Of a stretch of 12,227 bases of DNA, positions 1 to 6,189 are shown piece after piece. The stretch comes from Anaerolineaceae bacterium. GTDB lineage: Bacteria; Chloroflexota; Anaerolineae; Anaerolineales; Anaerolineaceae. Positions within the stretch are counted from its first letter, which is position 1. Each line of letters starts with the position of its first letter. The stretch spans positions 1 to 12,227 of the forward strand of contig JAIOTF010000010.1 in the NCBI GenBank assembly GCA_021107195.1, read 5' to 3'. The position numbers and the translations under genes were made by a program. Under the pieces are notes generated by a model that was not told the origin of the DNA, searched no databases, and saw only the letters and a list, made by a program, of their open reading frames with translations.

Positions 1-594
1 CATAATCCACATCACGCCATCAGTTTTTGGGGTCAAACGTCGGCGCTGGGTATAGGATGCCAGTACACACCCCCAGGGCTCAAGCAAAGAGGCGGCTGCA
101 TAACTCATATTTTCGTCTTCAACGGGCAGCAGACATTCACCAATATCCGTTACCAGCACCTCAGGACCAATCAGGTGATACTGGATCAATCCACCTGGAA
201 CGGTATACCCATACGCTGTACTCATCCCATTCTGATAAATATCCGGTTGAACGGCCAGAAATTGACCAGGCGTGTAACGATCCTGCAAATTCTTGCCGAC
301 TTTGACCACTGTCAACGAGGTTTCATGACCCAACCTGGTTGGCTCAATCGTCATATCGCGGTTATAAAGTTTGGGATGTGCAGAACCAAGCTTGATGATC
401 TTGAGATCAGAAAAGCATAAGCTCACACTGTCTACCCGAACCAGCATTTGATCAGGACCAGGCTCTGGAATTTCTACCAATTCAGGGTTACCATTCCGGC
501 CCAGGCTGTCAATCCCTGCGCCATACAAATTCCATGCCCAGGCTTTTTCTGGAACAGGGGCCTTGGCTTCTCGATACGCTTGATATTTACTCAC
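1..594 (-). CDS. Zinc-type MDR dehydrogenase, SorE-like (partial, C-terminus off the left edge)
   Basis: Only the first 198 residues are visible; the frame stays open to base 1. They form the GroES-like catalytic half of a medium-chain zinc dehydrogenase: Cys60 in SLCFSDLK, GHE at 89-91 and LLEPWGC at 170-176 provide the expected catalytic zinc ligands Cys, His and Glu. The four-cysteine structural zinc lobe of ordinary alcohol dehydrogenases is absent. The window ends at GVMWIM, just where the Rossmann glycine motif should begin. The pattern SLCxS...GHE...PGQ...LxEPxxCV recalls L-sorbose-1-phosphate reductase (SorE), from memory of that family rather than a search. The start is GTG, with GAGGT at 606-602 seven bases upstream; no in-frame ATG lies between the upstream stop (TAA near 643) and this GTG. 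It is the last visible gene of the PTS operon, about 100 bases after EIIA, so it probably acts on the phosphorylated sugar or polyol. Substrate and direction are unknown. Confidence 0.85.
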   Translation of the reverse strand, partial: MSKYQAYREAKAPVPEKAWAWNLYGAGIDSLGRNGNPELVEIPEPGPDQMLVRVDSVSLCFSDLKIIKLGSAHPKLYNRDMTIEPTRLGHETSLTVVKVGKNLQDRYTPGQFLAVQPDIYQNGMSTAYGYTVPGGLIQYHLIGPEVLVTDIGECLLPVEDENMSYAAASLLEPWGCVLASYTQRRRLTPKTDGVMWIM

Positions 595-618
595 TACAGC
601 TACCTCATTGATAAACTT

Positions 619-633
619 GACGGCAAGACCGTC
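619..633 (-). other. Small hairpin between EIIA and dehydrogenase genes
   Basis: On the minus strand GACGG, a five-base loop TCTTG and CCGTC form a 5-bp stem. No T-run follows, so it is unlikely to be a terminator. It lies in the only sizeable gap (about 100 bases) between EIIA and the dehydrogenase, shortly before the dehydrogenase ribosome site. It could stabilise or separate the two messages; it may also be chance. Confidence 0.3.
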
Positions 634-695
634 TGATCTTCGTTATTCACTCGGAATCGTTTTTATCCACCAACCACAATCGATGAAAATCGGGG

Positions 696-1133
696 CTATT
701 CTGTGGACACGCCTTCCAGCACCTCAATCACCTGTTTCGGATCCTCTGTATTAATCAACAACTGCAATTTCTCATCATCCTCAAGGGCTTCAGCCAAACT
801 TGCCAGAACACCGATGTGTTCATCAGAATTTGCAGCAATGCCGATCACAAGGTATGCTTTCTCATCTTCTTCCCATTCAACGCCGTCAGAAATCTGAAGA
901 ACTGAGAGCCCGGATTGCAGAATATGAGCATAATTGTCATACATTCCGTGAGGAATACTGACGCCGACGCCCAGGTAAGTGGACATGCTGCGTTCCCGCT
1001 CCTGCATACCTTCTACATACTCAGGTGTAACGCAGCCGCCAGCAACCAACAATTCCCCTGCCAGACGGATCGCATCCTCTTTATCTTTCGCTTTCGCACC
1101 GAGATGTATTCGGTCAATCGACAGCATCCCCAT
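696..1133 (-). CDS. mtlF: PTS mannitol/fructose-type EIIA component
   Basis: This 145-residue cytoplasmic protein is a mannitol/fructose-family EIIA domain. It takes phosphate from HPr and passes it to the EIIB encoded just upstream. The active-site histidine is His62 in GVGVSIPHG (55-63), the family signature; the length matches free-standing MtlF. The ATG shares its A with the TAA stop of EIIB (TAATG), and GGGAG lies seven bases ahead, so translation is probably coupled to EIIB. Its gene order (EIIC, EIIB, EIIA) follows the domain order of the fused E. coli MtlA. The mannitol name is by family; the real substrate could be another hexitol. Confidence 0.92.
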   Translation of the reverse strand: MGMLSIDRIHLGAKAKDKEDAIRLAGELLVAGGCVTPEYVEGMQERERSMSTYLGVGVSIPHGMYDNYAHILQSGLSVLQISDGVEWEEDEKAYLVIGIAANSDEHIGVLASLAEALEDDEKLQLLINTEDPKQVIEVLEGVSTE

Positions 1134-1459
1134 TAGCCCACTCCCTGTATCTCGCCATTTTCCACAAATGCCTCAACAAGCTTTACAAAAGCCGGGTCTT
1201 TAAGAAAATGATTGAATGCAACAATCACAGCATTCGGAGCTTTGCTTCTCGCTGACTTGGCTAATCCTTTGTGAACGACAACAACCAGTGCATCCGCAGG
1301 AATTTCACGCACAGGTTTATGAATCACTTTCACGCCAGTCACATTGGCCTTCTTGAACATCTTCTTCAACGAGTTCACACTCATCAAGCTGGATCCCATG
1401 CCTGCTTCGCAGGCAAAAATGATCTGACTAACCTCTGAAGCTAAAATTTTTTCTGCCAT
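1133..1459 (-). CDS. PTS mannitol-type EIIB component
   Basis: A 108-residue cytoplasmic EIIB of the mannitol type. Near its N-terminus the phosphocysteine loop is plain: Cys17 in FACEAGMGSS, which takes phosphate from EIIA and gives it to the sugar as EIIC transports it. In most described mannitol systems this domain is fused to EIIC; here it is its own protein. AGGAG at 1470-1466 sits six bases before the ATG. The stop overlaps the EIIA start by one base. A hairpin in the gap after EIIC precedes this ribosome site and may adjust its level. Confidence 0.92.
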   Translation of the reverse strand: MAEKILASEVSQIIFACEAGMGSSLMSVNSLKKMFKKANVTGVKVIHKPVREIPADALVVVVHKGLAKSARSKAPNAVIVAFNHFLKDPAFVKLVEAFVENGEIQGVG

Positions 1460-1483
1460 GGCTCACTCCTTTTTGATAAAGAA

Positions 1484-1512
1484 TGGCGGGAGCCCCCCTG
1501 GACTCTCCGCCA
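1484..1512 (-). other. GC-rich hairpin between EIIC and EIIB genes
   Basis: On the minus strand TGGCGG pairs with CCGCCA, then after a one-base bulge GAG pairs with CTC around a ten-base G-rich loop. TTCTTT follows the stem, so it resembles a leaky terminator, but it sits inside the operon just ahead of the EIIB ribosome site. A processing or partial-termination element that sets the ratio of membrane to soluble PTS subunits is plausible. Confidence 0.4.
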
Positions 1513-1537
1513 CCAATCTGTCAATGGGAATTCATGC

Positions 1538-2599
1538 TTATCCCAGCCCAGGAACGGCCACAGATTCTTCTTCCTCAGTTTCTTCTTCTGCGCGAACCGG
1601 ATTGACCTTCAAGATCAAAGAACCAACCAGGAAAGCAACCACAGCGCCAATCACTACGCCCGTAAGAACTGCGAAGTGCTGACCTTTTGGAATAACAGCT
1701 AGGTAGGCAAAGATGGAACCAGGCGAAGGTGTCGCCACCAAACCGGCATCCATGATCACAAACCAAAGATCAGCCGCAAAACCGCCGGCAATCACCGACA
1801 AGATCATGATGGGGTGTGCTAAAACATAGGGGAAATAAATTTCATGAATGCCACCCAGGAAATGAATGATCATTGAACCAGGAGCAGATTCCTTCAGCAT
1901 CCCCTTGCCAGCAACAAAGAATGCAATCAGCAAACCCAGACCCGGTCCAGGATTGGTTTCAAGCAAGAAATGAATTGCTTTTCCACTCTCTTCTACTGCA
2001 GCAACGCCCAATGGAGCTAATACACCATGATTGAGTGCATTATTCAGGAAGAGAATTTTGGCTGGTTCAATGATAATCGCAGCCAACGGGAGCAATTTCG
2101 CATTGACCATCAAATCGACCAGTTTGCCAGCACCATCGCTGAAAGCCTGCACCACAGGAGCAACAGCAAAATAACCAAGCAGAGCCAGGATGACAGCCAG
2201 AATACCAGCCGAGAAGTTGTTAATCAACATCTCGAACCCTACCGGAATCTTGTCTTCGAGAACATCGTCAATTTTCTTCATCAACCAGCCACCCAACGGC
2301 CCCATGATCATAGCGCCAAGGAACATCGGGATACTGGTTCCAACAATGACACCCATGGCTGCTGTTGCGCCGACGACGCCACCACGCACACCATGTACCA
2401 TTTTACCGCCTGTGTAACCGATGAGAACAGGCAATAAGTAAACGATCATTGGGCCAACCAACTCAGCCAATTTTTCGTTTGGTATCCATCCAGTGGGAAT
2501 AAATAATGCCGTGATCAAACCCCAGGCGATGAATGCGCCAATATTGGGAATGATCATCCCTGCCAGAAATCCACCAAACCGTTGAAGCTTTTCCTTCAT
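1538..2599 (-). CDS. mtlA: PTS mannitol-type EIIC membrane permease
   Basis: This 353-residue integral membrane protein is the EIIC (translocating) subunit of a mannitol-family PTS. It is hydrophobic almost throughout. Family landmarks are FLNNALNHG (about 184-192) and GGIHEIYFPYVL (249-260), the latter containing the substrate-site glutamate known from E. coli MtlA. It ends after the membrane part with a very acidic tail (residues 337-345 are mostly Glu) in place of the linker leading to a fused EIIB, so it equals only the C domain of MtlA. AGGAG (2613-2609) and GAGG (2607-2604) precede the ATG. It is the first gene of the operon, about 97 bases from the predicted transcription start, and is followed 78 bases later by EIIB. 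Family assignment is firm; specificity for mannitol rather than another hexitol is not proved by sequence. Confidence 0.93.
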   Translation of the reverse strand: MKEKLQRFGGFLAGMIIPNIGAFIAWGLITALFIPTGWIPNEKLAELVGPMIVYLLPVLIGYTGGKMVHGVRGGVVGATAAMGVIVGTSIPMFLGAMIMGPLGGWLMKKIDDVLEDKIPVGFEMLINNFSAGILAVILALLGYFAVAPVVQAFSDGAGKLVDLMVNAKLLPLAAIIIEPAKILFLNNALNHGVLAPLGVAAVEESGKAIHFLLETNPGPGLGLLIAFFVAGKGMLKESAPGSMIIHFLGGIHEIYFPYVLAHPIMILSVIAGGFAADLWFVIMDAGLVATPSPGSIFAYLAVIPKGQHFAVLTGVVIGAVVAFLVGSLILKVNPVRAEEETEEEESVAVPGLG

Positions 2600-2676
2600 G
2601 TGACCTCTCTCCTTTCAAAACCAGAAAAAAATAGATTACAGTGAAACAGATATTCATTTGAAACATGCATGGGGAT

Positions 2677-2692
2677 TTGTAATCGATTACAA
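2677..2692. promoter_or_regulatory. LacI-family/cre-type operator 1
   Basis: TTGTAATCGATTACAA is a perfect 16-bp palindrome with the central CG typical of LacI/GalR-family operators. It also fits the CcpA cre consensus WTGNAANCGNWWNCAW. It lies at about +4 to +19 of the predicted EIIC transcript, where a bound repressor would block initiation or clearance. Confidence 0.8.
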
Positions 2693-2701
2693 GTTGTTTG
2701 C

Positions 2702-2730
2702 ATTGTAATCGATTACAGATTTAATGTCAA
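2702..2730 (-). promoter_or_regulatory. Sigma-70-type promoter of the PTS operon
   Basis: On the minus strand a consensus -35 TTGACA (2730-2725) is followed after exactly 17 bp by -10 TACAAT (2707-2702), five of six matches. Transcription should begin near 2695, leaving a leader of about 96 bases before EIIC. Operator 2 overlaps the -10 and spacer, and operator 1 lies just downstream, so repression in the absence of inducer is expected. Confidence 0.8.
2703..2718. promoter_or_regulatory. LacI-family/cre-type operator 2
   Basis: TTGTAATCGATTACAG contains the same 14-bp palindrome as operator 1 (identical over 15 of 16 positions), centred 26 bp away. It covers the -10 element and part of the spacer of the PTS promoter, a position where binding would exclude RNA polymerase. 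Confidence 0.8.
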
Positions 2731-2830
2731 CAATATTTAAGATTTCTAATAATTTAGGTGGCGAAATGGGTTGTTCTCGCCTTTTCCTGGACAAAACACA
2801 ATGTATCGAGGTGCTTTTTTGTAATATGTT

Positions 2831-2844
2831 TGTAATCGATTACC
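2831..2844. promoter_or_regulatory. LacI-family/cre-type operator 3 (upstream, distal)
   Basis: TGTAATCGATTACC repeats 13 of 14 positions of the other two operators, with the 12-bp core palindrome intact. Its centre is 127 bp from operator 2 and 153 bp from operator 1, upstream of the promoter. The 127-bp spacing is close to twelve helical turns, which would suit a repression loop as in the lac system. I find no gene that it would otherwise serve. From 2731 to 2941 I see only this site, a weak GGCGA/TCGCC inverted repeat (2760-2781) and the hairpin behind copA. Confidence 0.7.
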
Positions 2845-2882
2845 ATATATTATTACGCAACAAGTTGCATTATCCATTAACT

Positions 2883-2923
2883 AAACAGCAGCCTTCTCAG
2901 ATATTATAAGAAATCTGCTGTTT
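2883..2923 (-). terminator. Probable terminator of the copper operon (may work both ways)
   Basis: AAACAGCAG (2883-2891) pairs perfectly with CTGCTGTTT (2915-2923), and an inner TTCT/AGAA (2894-2897 with 2909-2912) extends the stem. It starts about 18 bases past the copA stop, the natural place for a terminator. The clean T-run (2921-2925) lies on the plus-strand side; on the minus strand the tail is TTTAGTT. Termination on the minus strand is therefore plausible but not textbook. Confidence 0.55.
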
Positions 2924-2941
2924 TTCTTCCGCGAAACGAAC

Positions 2942-5356
2942 CTAATTCAGCTTGCTTCGCCGTAATCTCAAGCTGTTGCTGACCACAAACACGCTGCTGA
3001 AGGCCATCGCCCCTGCCGCCAGCATCGGGTTCAGGAAACCCATCGCAGCCGCCGGGATCAGGATTACATTATAAATAAAAGCCCAAAACAAATTCTGCTT
3101 GATTGTGCGCAGTGTTTTACGGGAAAGATCGATTGCCCGTAGTACGCCCTGCAATTCGCCGCTCATCAACACCACTGGCGCAGAAGCCATGGCAACGTCA
3201 GTACCGGTGCCAATCGCCATGCCCACGTCGGCCTGGGCCAGAGCCGGAGCATCATTGATCCCGTCCCCCACCATTGCCACGATGTGCCCAGCCTCCTGCA
3301 ATCGTTTTACTTCCGCCGCCTTATCACCCGGCAGCACTTCAGCCAGAACAGTATCCACACCGACCTGTGCGCCAATCGCTTCTGCTGTCTGGCGATTATC
3401 GCCGCTGATCATCGCTACCTGCAAACCCATTTCATGCAGCTTTTCAATCGCCGCTGCAGACCCGCTCTTGACCGTATCGGCCACACCGAACACACCTTGC
3501 ATCTCGCCATCCACCAGTACAAACAACGCTGTTTTAGCTTCCATCTGTAAACGTTCTGCCTCTGCTTCCAAAACATGGAGAGAAGAAATCAAACGCTTGC
3601 TGCCCACCTGCACACGCAGTCCATCCACTTCTGCCTCAACTCCAAAACCGACTTCCGCCTTGAAACCGGTAGGCTCTTCCAAGACCAAGCCTCGATTCCC
3701 AGCTTCAGCCACCAGCGCCTCACCTAAAGGATGCTCGCTGGCCTTTTCCACTGATGCTGCCAGGCGCAGCAATTCATTTTCACCCTGCGCGAAATCGCCC
3801 AACACAATGTCGGTTACCGCCGGTTGACCGCGGGTGATCGTGCCGGTCTTGTCCAGCACAACAACGTCCAGCCGTCCGGCTCTCTCCAGCGATTCGCTGT
3901 CCTTGATCAAAATACCGTGTTCTGCTCCTTTGCCGGTGCCCACCATTACCGCCGTGGGTGTTGCCAGCCCCATGGCGCACGGACAAGCAATCACCAGCAC
4001 CGCTACCATGTTGATCAATGCCCGGGTAAATACAGAAACCTCTGCCTCCACCGGCAACGGGATATCAATAAAATACCAGGCCGCAAAAGTCAACAAGGCA
4101 ATTCCAATCACGGCCGGCACAAATACTGCCGAAATCTGGTCAGCCAGCTTCTGAATGGGTGCTTTGCTGCCCTGTGCAGCTTCCACCAGCCGAATGATTT
4201 GAGCCAGGGCGGTTTCTTTGCCAATTTTGGTAGCCTCAAAACGCAGCATACCCAGCTTATTCATCGTAGCGCCAATCACAGCATCTCCCGGACCTTTCTC
4301 CACCGGCAGGGACTCACCAGTCAGCATCGACTCATCCACTGAAGATCGGCCTTCCATCACCACGCCGTCCACCGGTATCTTTTCACCCGGCTTCACCAAA
4401 ATGATATCCCCTACGGTCACATCGTCGGCCGCGATTTCAAGCTCCTGATCATCACGTATCACCCATGCCGTCTTGGCCCGCAGCCCCATTAATTTCTTAA
4501 GCGCCTCGCTTGTGCGGCCCTTGGCCCGCGCTTCCAGGAATTTCCCCAGCTTGATCAGGGTCAGGATCACCGCCGAGGTCTCAAAATACACATGCCCCGG
4601 AAGCAATCCAAATACAATTGGCAGCGAATAGAAATACGCTATTGAACTGCCCATTGCCACCAGCACATCCATATTGGCTGAACCGTTGCGCAATGCTTTG
4701 TATGCTGAAACGTAGTACTGACTACCAACATAGAACTGAACCGGGGTTGCCAACGCCAGGAAGAACCAATTCATCCAGGAGTTATGAGCCCAACCCGGCA
4801 GCAAGCCAAAATCCCGGCTCATCGATAGAACGAACAATGGAATTGTAAAGATCAGGCCAATGGTCAAGAATCGGCGCTGTTGGTCAATCTCCTGCTGGCG
4901 GGCTTTCTGCTCTGCATCCTCTACGGCCTCGCCAGTTTCCACCGCCTCAAACCCTGCTGATTTCACAGCAGCGCGCAATTCACGCTGACTGACCACAGTC
5001 GGGATATACACTACGATCGCCCGCTCGGTGGCGTGGCTGACCCGGGCCTCAAGAACACCTTCCAGATTAGCCAGGGCTTTCTCCAGACGGCGGGCATCAT
5101 TGTTATCACTCATCTTGCGAATCACCAGATCCGCTTCACCTTCTGCCACATGATAACCAGCCCGTTCCACGCGTGCCACCAAATCTTCCAAACCAGCCAT
5201 CGCAGGATCAAACACTACTGTCGCTCGTTCCGAAGAAAGGTTAACACTGGCCGATTTCACACCGCCCACCTTCTTCAAATTGCGCTCAACTGTGGCAACA
5301 CAATTCGCGCAGGTCATCCCGGTAATAGGTAATGTCAAATGCTTCTGTTCACTCAT
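2942..5356 (-). CDS. copA: Cu(I)-exporting P1B-type ATPase CopA
   Basis: An 804-residue P-type ATPase that pumps Cu(I) out of the cytoplasm. An N-terminal heavy-metal domain carries GMTCANC (Cys16, Cys19). A second domain of the same fold (about 76-140) follows but has MSDNNDARR where the CxxC should be, so it probably cannot bind copper. Then come the membrane and catalytic parts: TGES (346-349), membrane CPC (458-460), phosphorylated Asp502 in DKTGT, the HP pair 542-543, and GDGIND (697-702). The last membrane helices have YN (762-763) and MAFSS (784-788), the Cu(I) signature of CopA rather than zinc or cadmium pumps. GAGG lies six bases before the ATG. It follows copZ by 80 bases that contain two inverted repeats, and should be induced through CsoR. 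The protein has the usual size for the family. Confidence 0.96.
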   Translation of the reverse strand: MSEQKHLTLPITGMTCANCVATVERNLKKVGGVKSASVNLSSERATVVFDPAMAGLEDLVARVERAGYHVAEGEADLVIRKMSDNNDARRLEKALANLEGVLEARVSHATERAIVVYIPTVVSQRELRAAVKSAGFEAVETGEAVEDAEQKARQQEIDQQRRFLTIGLIFTIPLFVLSMSRDFGLLPGWAHNSWMNWFFLALATPVQFYVGSQYYVSAYKALRNGSANMDVLVAMGSSIAYFYSLPIVFGLLPGHVYFETSAVILTLIKLGKFLEARAKGRTSEALKKLMGLRAKTAWVIRDDQELEIAADDVTVGDIILVKPGEKIPVDGVVMEGRSSVDESMLTGESLPVEKGPGDAVIGATMNKLGMLRFEATKIGKETALAQIIRLVEAAQGSKAPIQKLADQISAVFVPAVIGIALLTFAAWYFIDIPLPVEAEVSVFTRALINMVAVLVIACPCAMGLATPTAVMVGTGKGAEHGILIKDSESLERAGRLDVVVLDKTGTITRGQPAVTDIVLGDFAQGENELLRLAASVEKASEHPLGEALVAEAGNRGLVLEEPTGFKAEVGFGVEAEVDGLRVQVGSKRLISSLHVLEAEAERLQMEAKTALFVLVDGEMQGVFGVADTVKSGSAAAIEKLHEMGLQVAMISGDNRQTAEAIGAQVGVDTVLAEVLPGDKAAEVKRLQEAGHIVAMVGDGINDAPALAQADVGMAIGTGTDVAMASAPVVLMSGELQGVLRAIDLSRKTLRTIKQNLFWAFIYNVILIPAAAMGFLNPMLAAGAMAFSSVFVVSNSLRLRRSKLN

Positions 5357-5380
5357 TCTTTACCTCTCTACCAATAATTC

Positions 5381-5401
5381 GGGAGAGCGCATCACTCTCC
5401 C
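5381..5401 (-). other. GC-rich hairpin between copZ and copA
   Basis: GGGAGAG and CTCTCCC form a perfect 7-bp stem with a seven-base loop, just ahead of the copA ribosome site. On the minus strand no T-run follows, so full termination is unlikely. It may set the copZ to copA ratio by RNA processing or stability. Confidence 0.45.
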
Positions 5402-5409
5402 AACTTCTA

Positions 5410-5434
5410 CCCGTACGGGCGCATGGCATACGCC
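5410..5434 (-). other. Palindrome pair directly after copZ
   Basis: CCCGTACGGG (5410-5419) is a perfect 10-bp palindrome. Overlapping it, GGCG-ATG and CAT-CGCC (5418-5434) form a near-perfect inverted repeat with one mismatch. The block begins three bases past the copZ stop. Together with the hairpin at 5381-5401 nearly the whole copZ-copA gap is structured. Confidence 0.4.
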
Positions 5435-5436
5435 AC

Positions 5437-5646
5437 TTACTTGCCTGCTGGCGGATAATTGATCTCTTTCAGTAAGGCAATGATCGCCTCTTCTGAAGCC
5501 GGAGCATCAAAAACAATCGTGATTTCTTTGGTTTCCGCCGAAGCCTCCACCGATTCAACGCCTGCCAACTCGCTGATTTCACTCTTGATCGTATGGACAC
5601 AGTGGTTGCAGGAAATGCCCGGGATTTGATAACGAACAGTATTCAT
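5437..5646 (-). CDS. copZ: Copper chaperone CopZ (heavy-metal-associated domain)
   Basis: A 69-residue single HMA-domain protein, the usual size of CopZ. The Cu(I) site is GISCNHC (Cys13 and Cys16). The alternating beta and helix pattern continues to the NYPPAGK end. In this family the protein carries cytoplasmic Cu(I) to the CopA N-terminal domain. GGAGGT (5657-5652) sits five bases before the ATG. It lies 22 bases after csoR and before copA, so chaperone and pump are co-transcribed with their regulator. Confidence 0.94.
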   Translation of the reverse strand: MNTVRYQIPGISCNHCVHTIKSEISELAGVESVEASAETKEITIVFDAPASEEAIIALLKEINYPPAGK

Positions 5647-5668
5647 TTTTTACCTCCAATATTAAACA

Positions 5669-5941
5669 CTAAACTTTTGTGGCAGCCTCAAAAACATCAG
5701 CAATCTCTCGTAGTACCCGTTCACGCTCGTCAGGGTTTTCACCTTGCACAGCAGTGATCAGGCAAGAATTGAGATGTTGGTCAAGGATCATCGTACTGAT
5801 TTTGTTCAACGAGCCTTGTACTGCCTGAATCTGCCGAATCACATCAATGCAATAGGCATCGTTTTCCAGCATACGCTGAATGCCGCGCAAATGCCCTTCG
5901 GCTGTCTTCATCCGTCTGATAGTTTCTGAGTGATCGTGCAT
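5669..5941 (-). CDS. csoR: Copper-sensing repressor CsoR
   Basis: A 90-residue all-helical repressor of the CsoR/RcnR family. The Cu(I) ligands of true CsoR proteins are present with the right spacing: Cys31 (AYCIDV), His56 and Cys60 (DQHLNSC), matching the Cys36-His61-Cys65 set of M. tuberculosis CsoR. This separates it from the nickel/cobalt sensor RcnR and from persulfide sensors, which lack the His. AGGAGG (5953-5948) precedes the ATG by six bases. It is first in csoR-copZ-copA, with its probable operator in the leader, so it should repress its own operon and release it when it binds Cu(I). Confidence 0.94.
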   Translation of the reverse strand: MHDHSETIRRMKTAEGHLRGIQRMLENDAYCIDVIRQIQAVQGSLNKISTMILDQHLNSCLITAVQGENPDERERVLREIADVFEAATKV

Positions 5942-5952
5942 CTGCTGCCTCC

Positions 5953-5982
5953 TTTACCCCCCCCCCGCATGGGGTGGGTTAA
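5953..5982. promoter_or_regulatory. Probable CsoR operator with a ten-C tract
   Basis: The stretch has arms TTTACCC and GGGTTAA flanking a C-run and a GGGGT block, a GC-rich interrupted palindrome with A/T ends like known CsoR sites. It covers the predicted transcription start of the copper operon, downstream of the -10. One arm holds ten consecutive C (5957-5966). As RNA it could also fold into a strong C/G hairpin just before the csoR ribosome site. Assignment to CsoR rests on shape and position. Confidence 0.7.
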
Positions 5983-5986
5983 TCCC

Positions 5987-6014
5987 ATTATACAATAATT
6001 TCAGACTTTGTCAA
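5987..6014 (-). promoter_or_regulatory. Consensus promoter of csoR-copZ-copA
   Basis: On the minus strand a full-consensus -35 TTGACA (6014-6009) is followed after 16 bp by a full-consensus -10 TATAAT (5992-5987). Initiation is expected near 5980, inside the probable CsoR operator. A promoter this strong implies tight repression when copper is low. Confidence 0.85.
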
Positions 6015-6128
6015 TCCATTTTGTCGTTATTGCTGACACACCAATGCACTATACGACATGAACCGAAAATCTAGCGGCGATGAACCTTATTTCCGCTATC
6101 CAAATCCCTGCTTTTCTATCCCTTCTTG

Positions 6129-6158
6129 TTGACCTCATTTCGAGATATGCATTATGAT
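6129..6158 (+). promoter_or_regulatory. Possible promoter of the fumarase genes
   Basis: TTGACC (6129-6134) and TATGAT (6153-6158) are each five of six matches to the consensus, 18 bp apart. Initiation would fall near 6165, after the upstream ATG at 6154 and before the ATG at 6190, which bears on start choice. The rest of the divergent gap (6015-6128) shows no other strong signal. Confidence 0.45.
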
Positions 6159-6189
6159 GGATACACACCAGAAACACGGATGGAAAAAT

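Noticed and set aside
27..636. Three short plus-strand frames at the left edge
   Set aside because: They are shadows of the minus-strand dehydrogenase, whose zinc ligands and GTG start with ribosome site are clear.
2724..2909. 61-codon plus-strand reading frame between the PTS and copper operons
   Set aside because: It has no ribosome site, overlaps the PTS promoter, operator 3 and the terminator hairpin, and reads like no known protein.
3099..3827. 242-codon plus-strand frame opposite copA
   Set aside because: It is rich in Ser, Thr, Ala and Pro as expected for the antisense of a GC-biased gene, and copA on the other strand is unmistakable.
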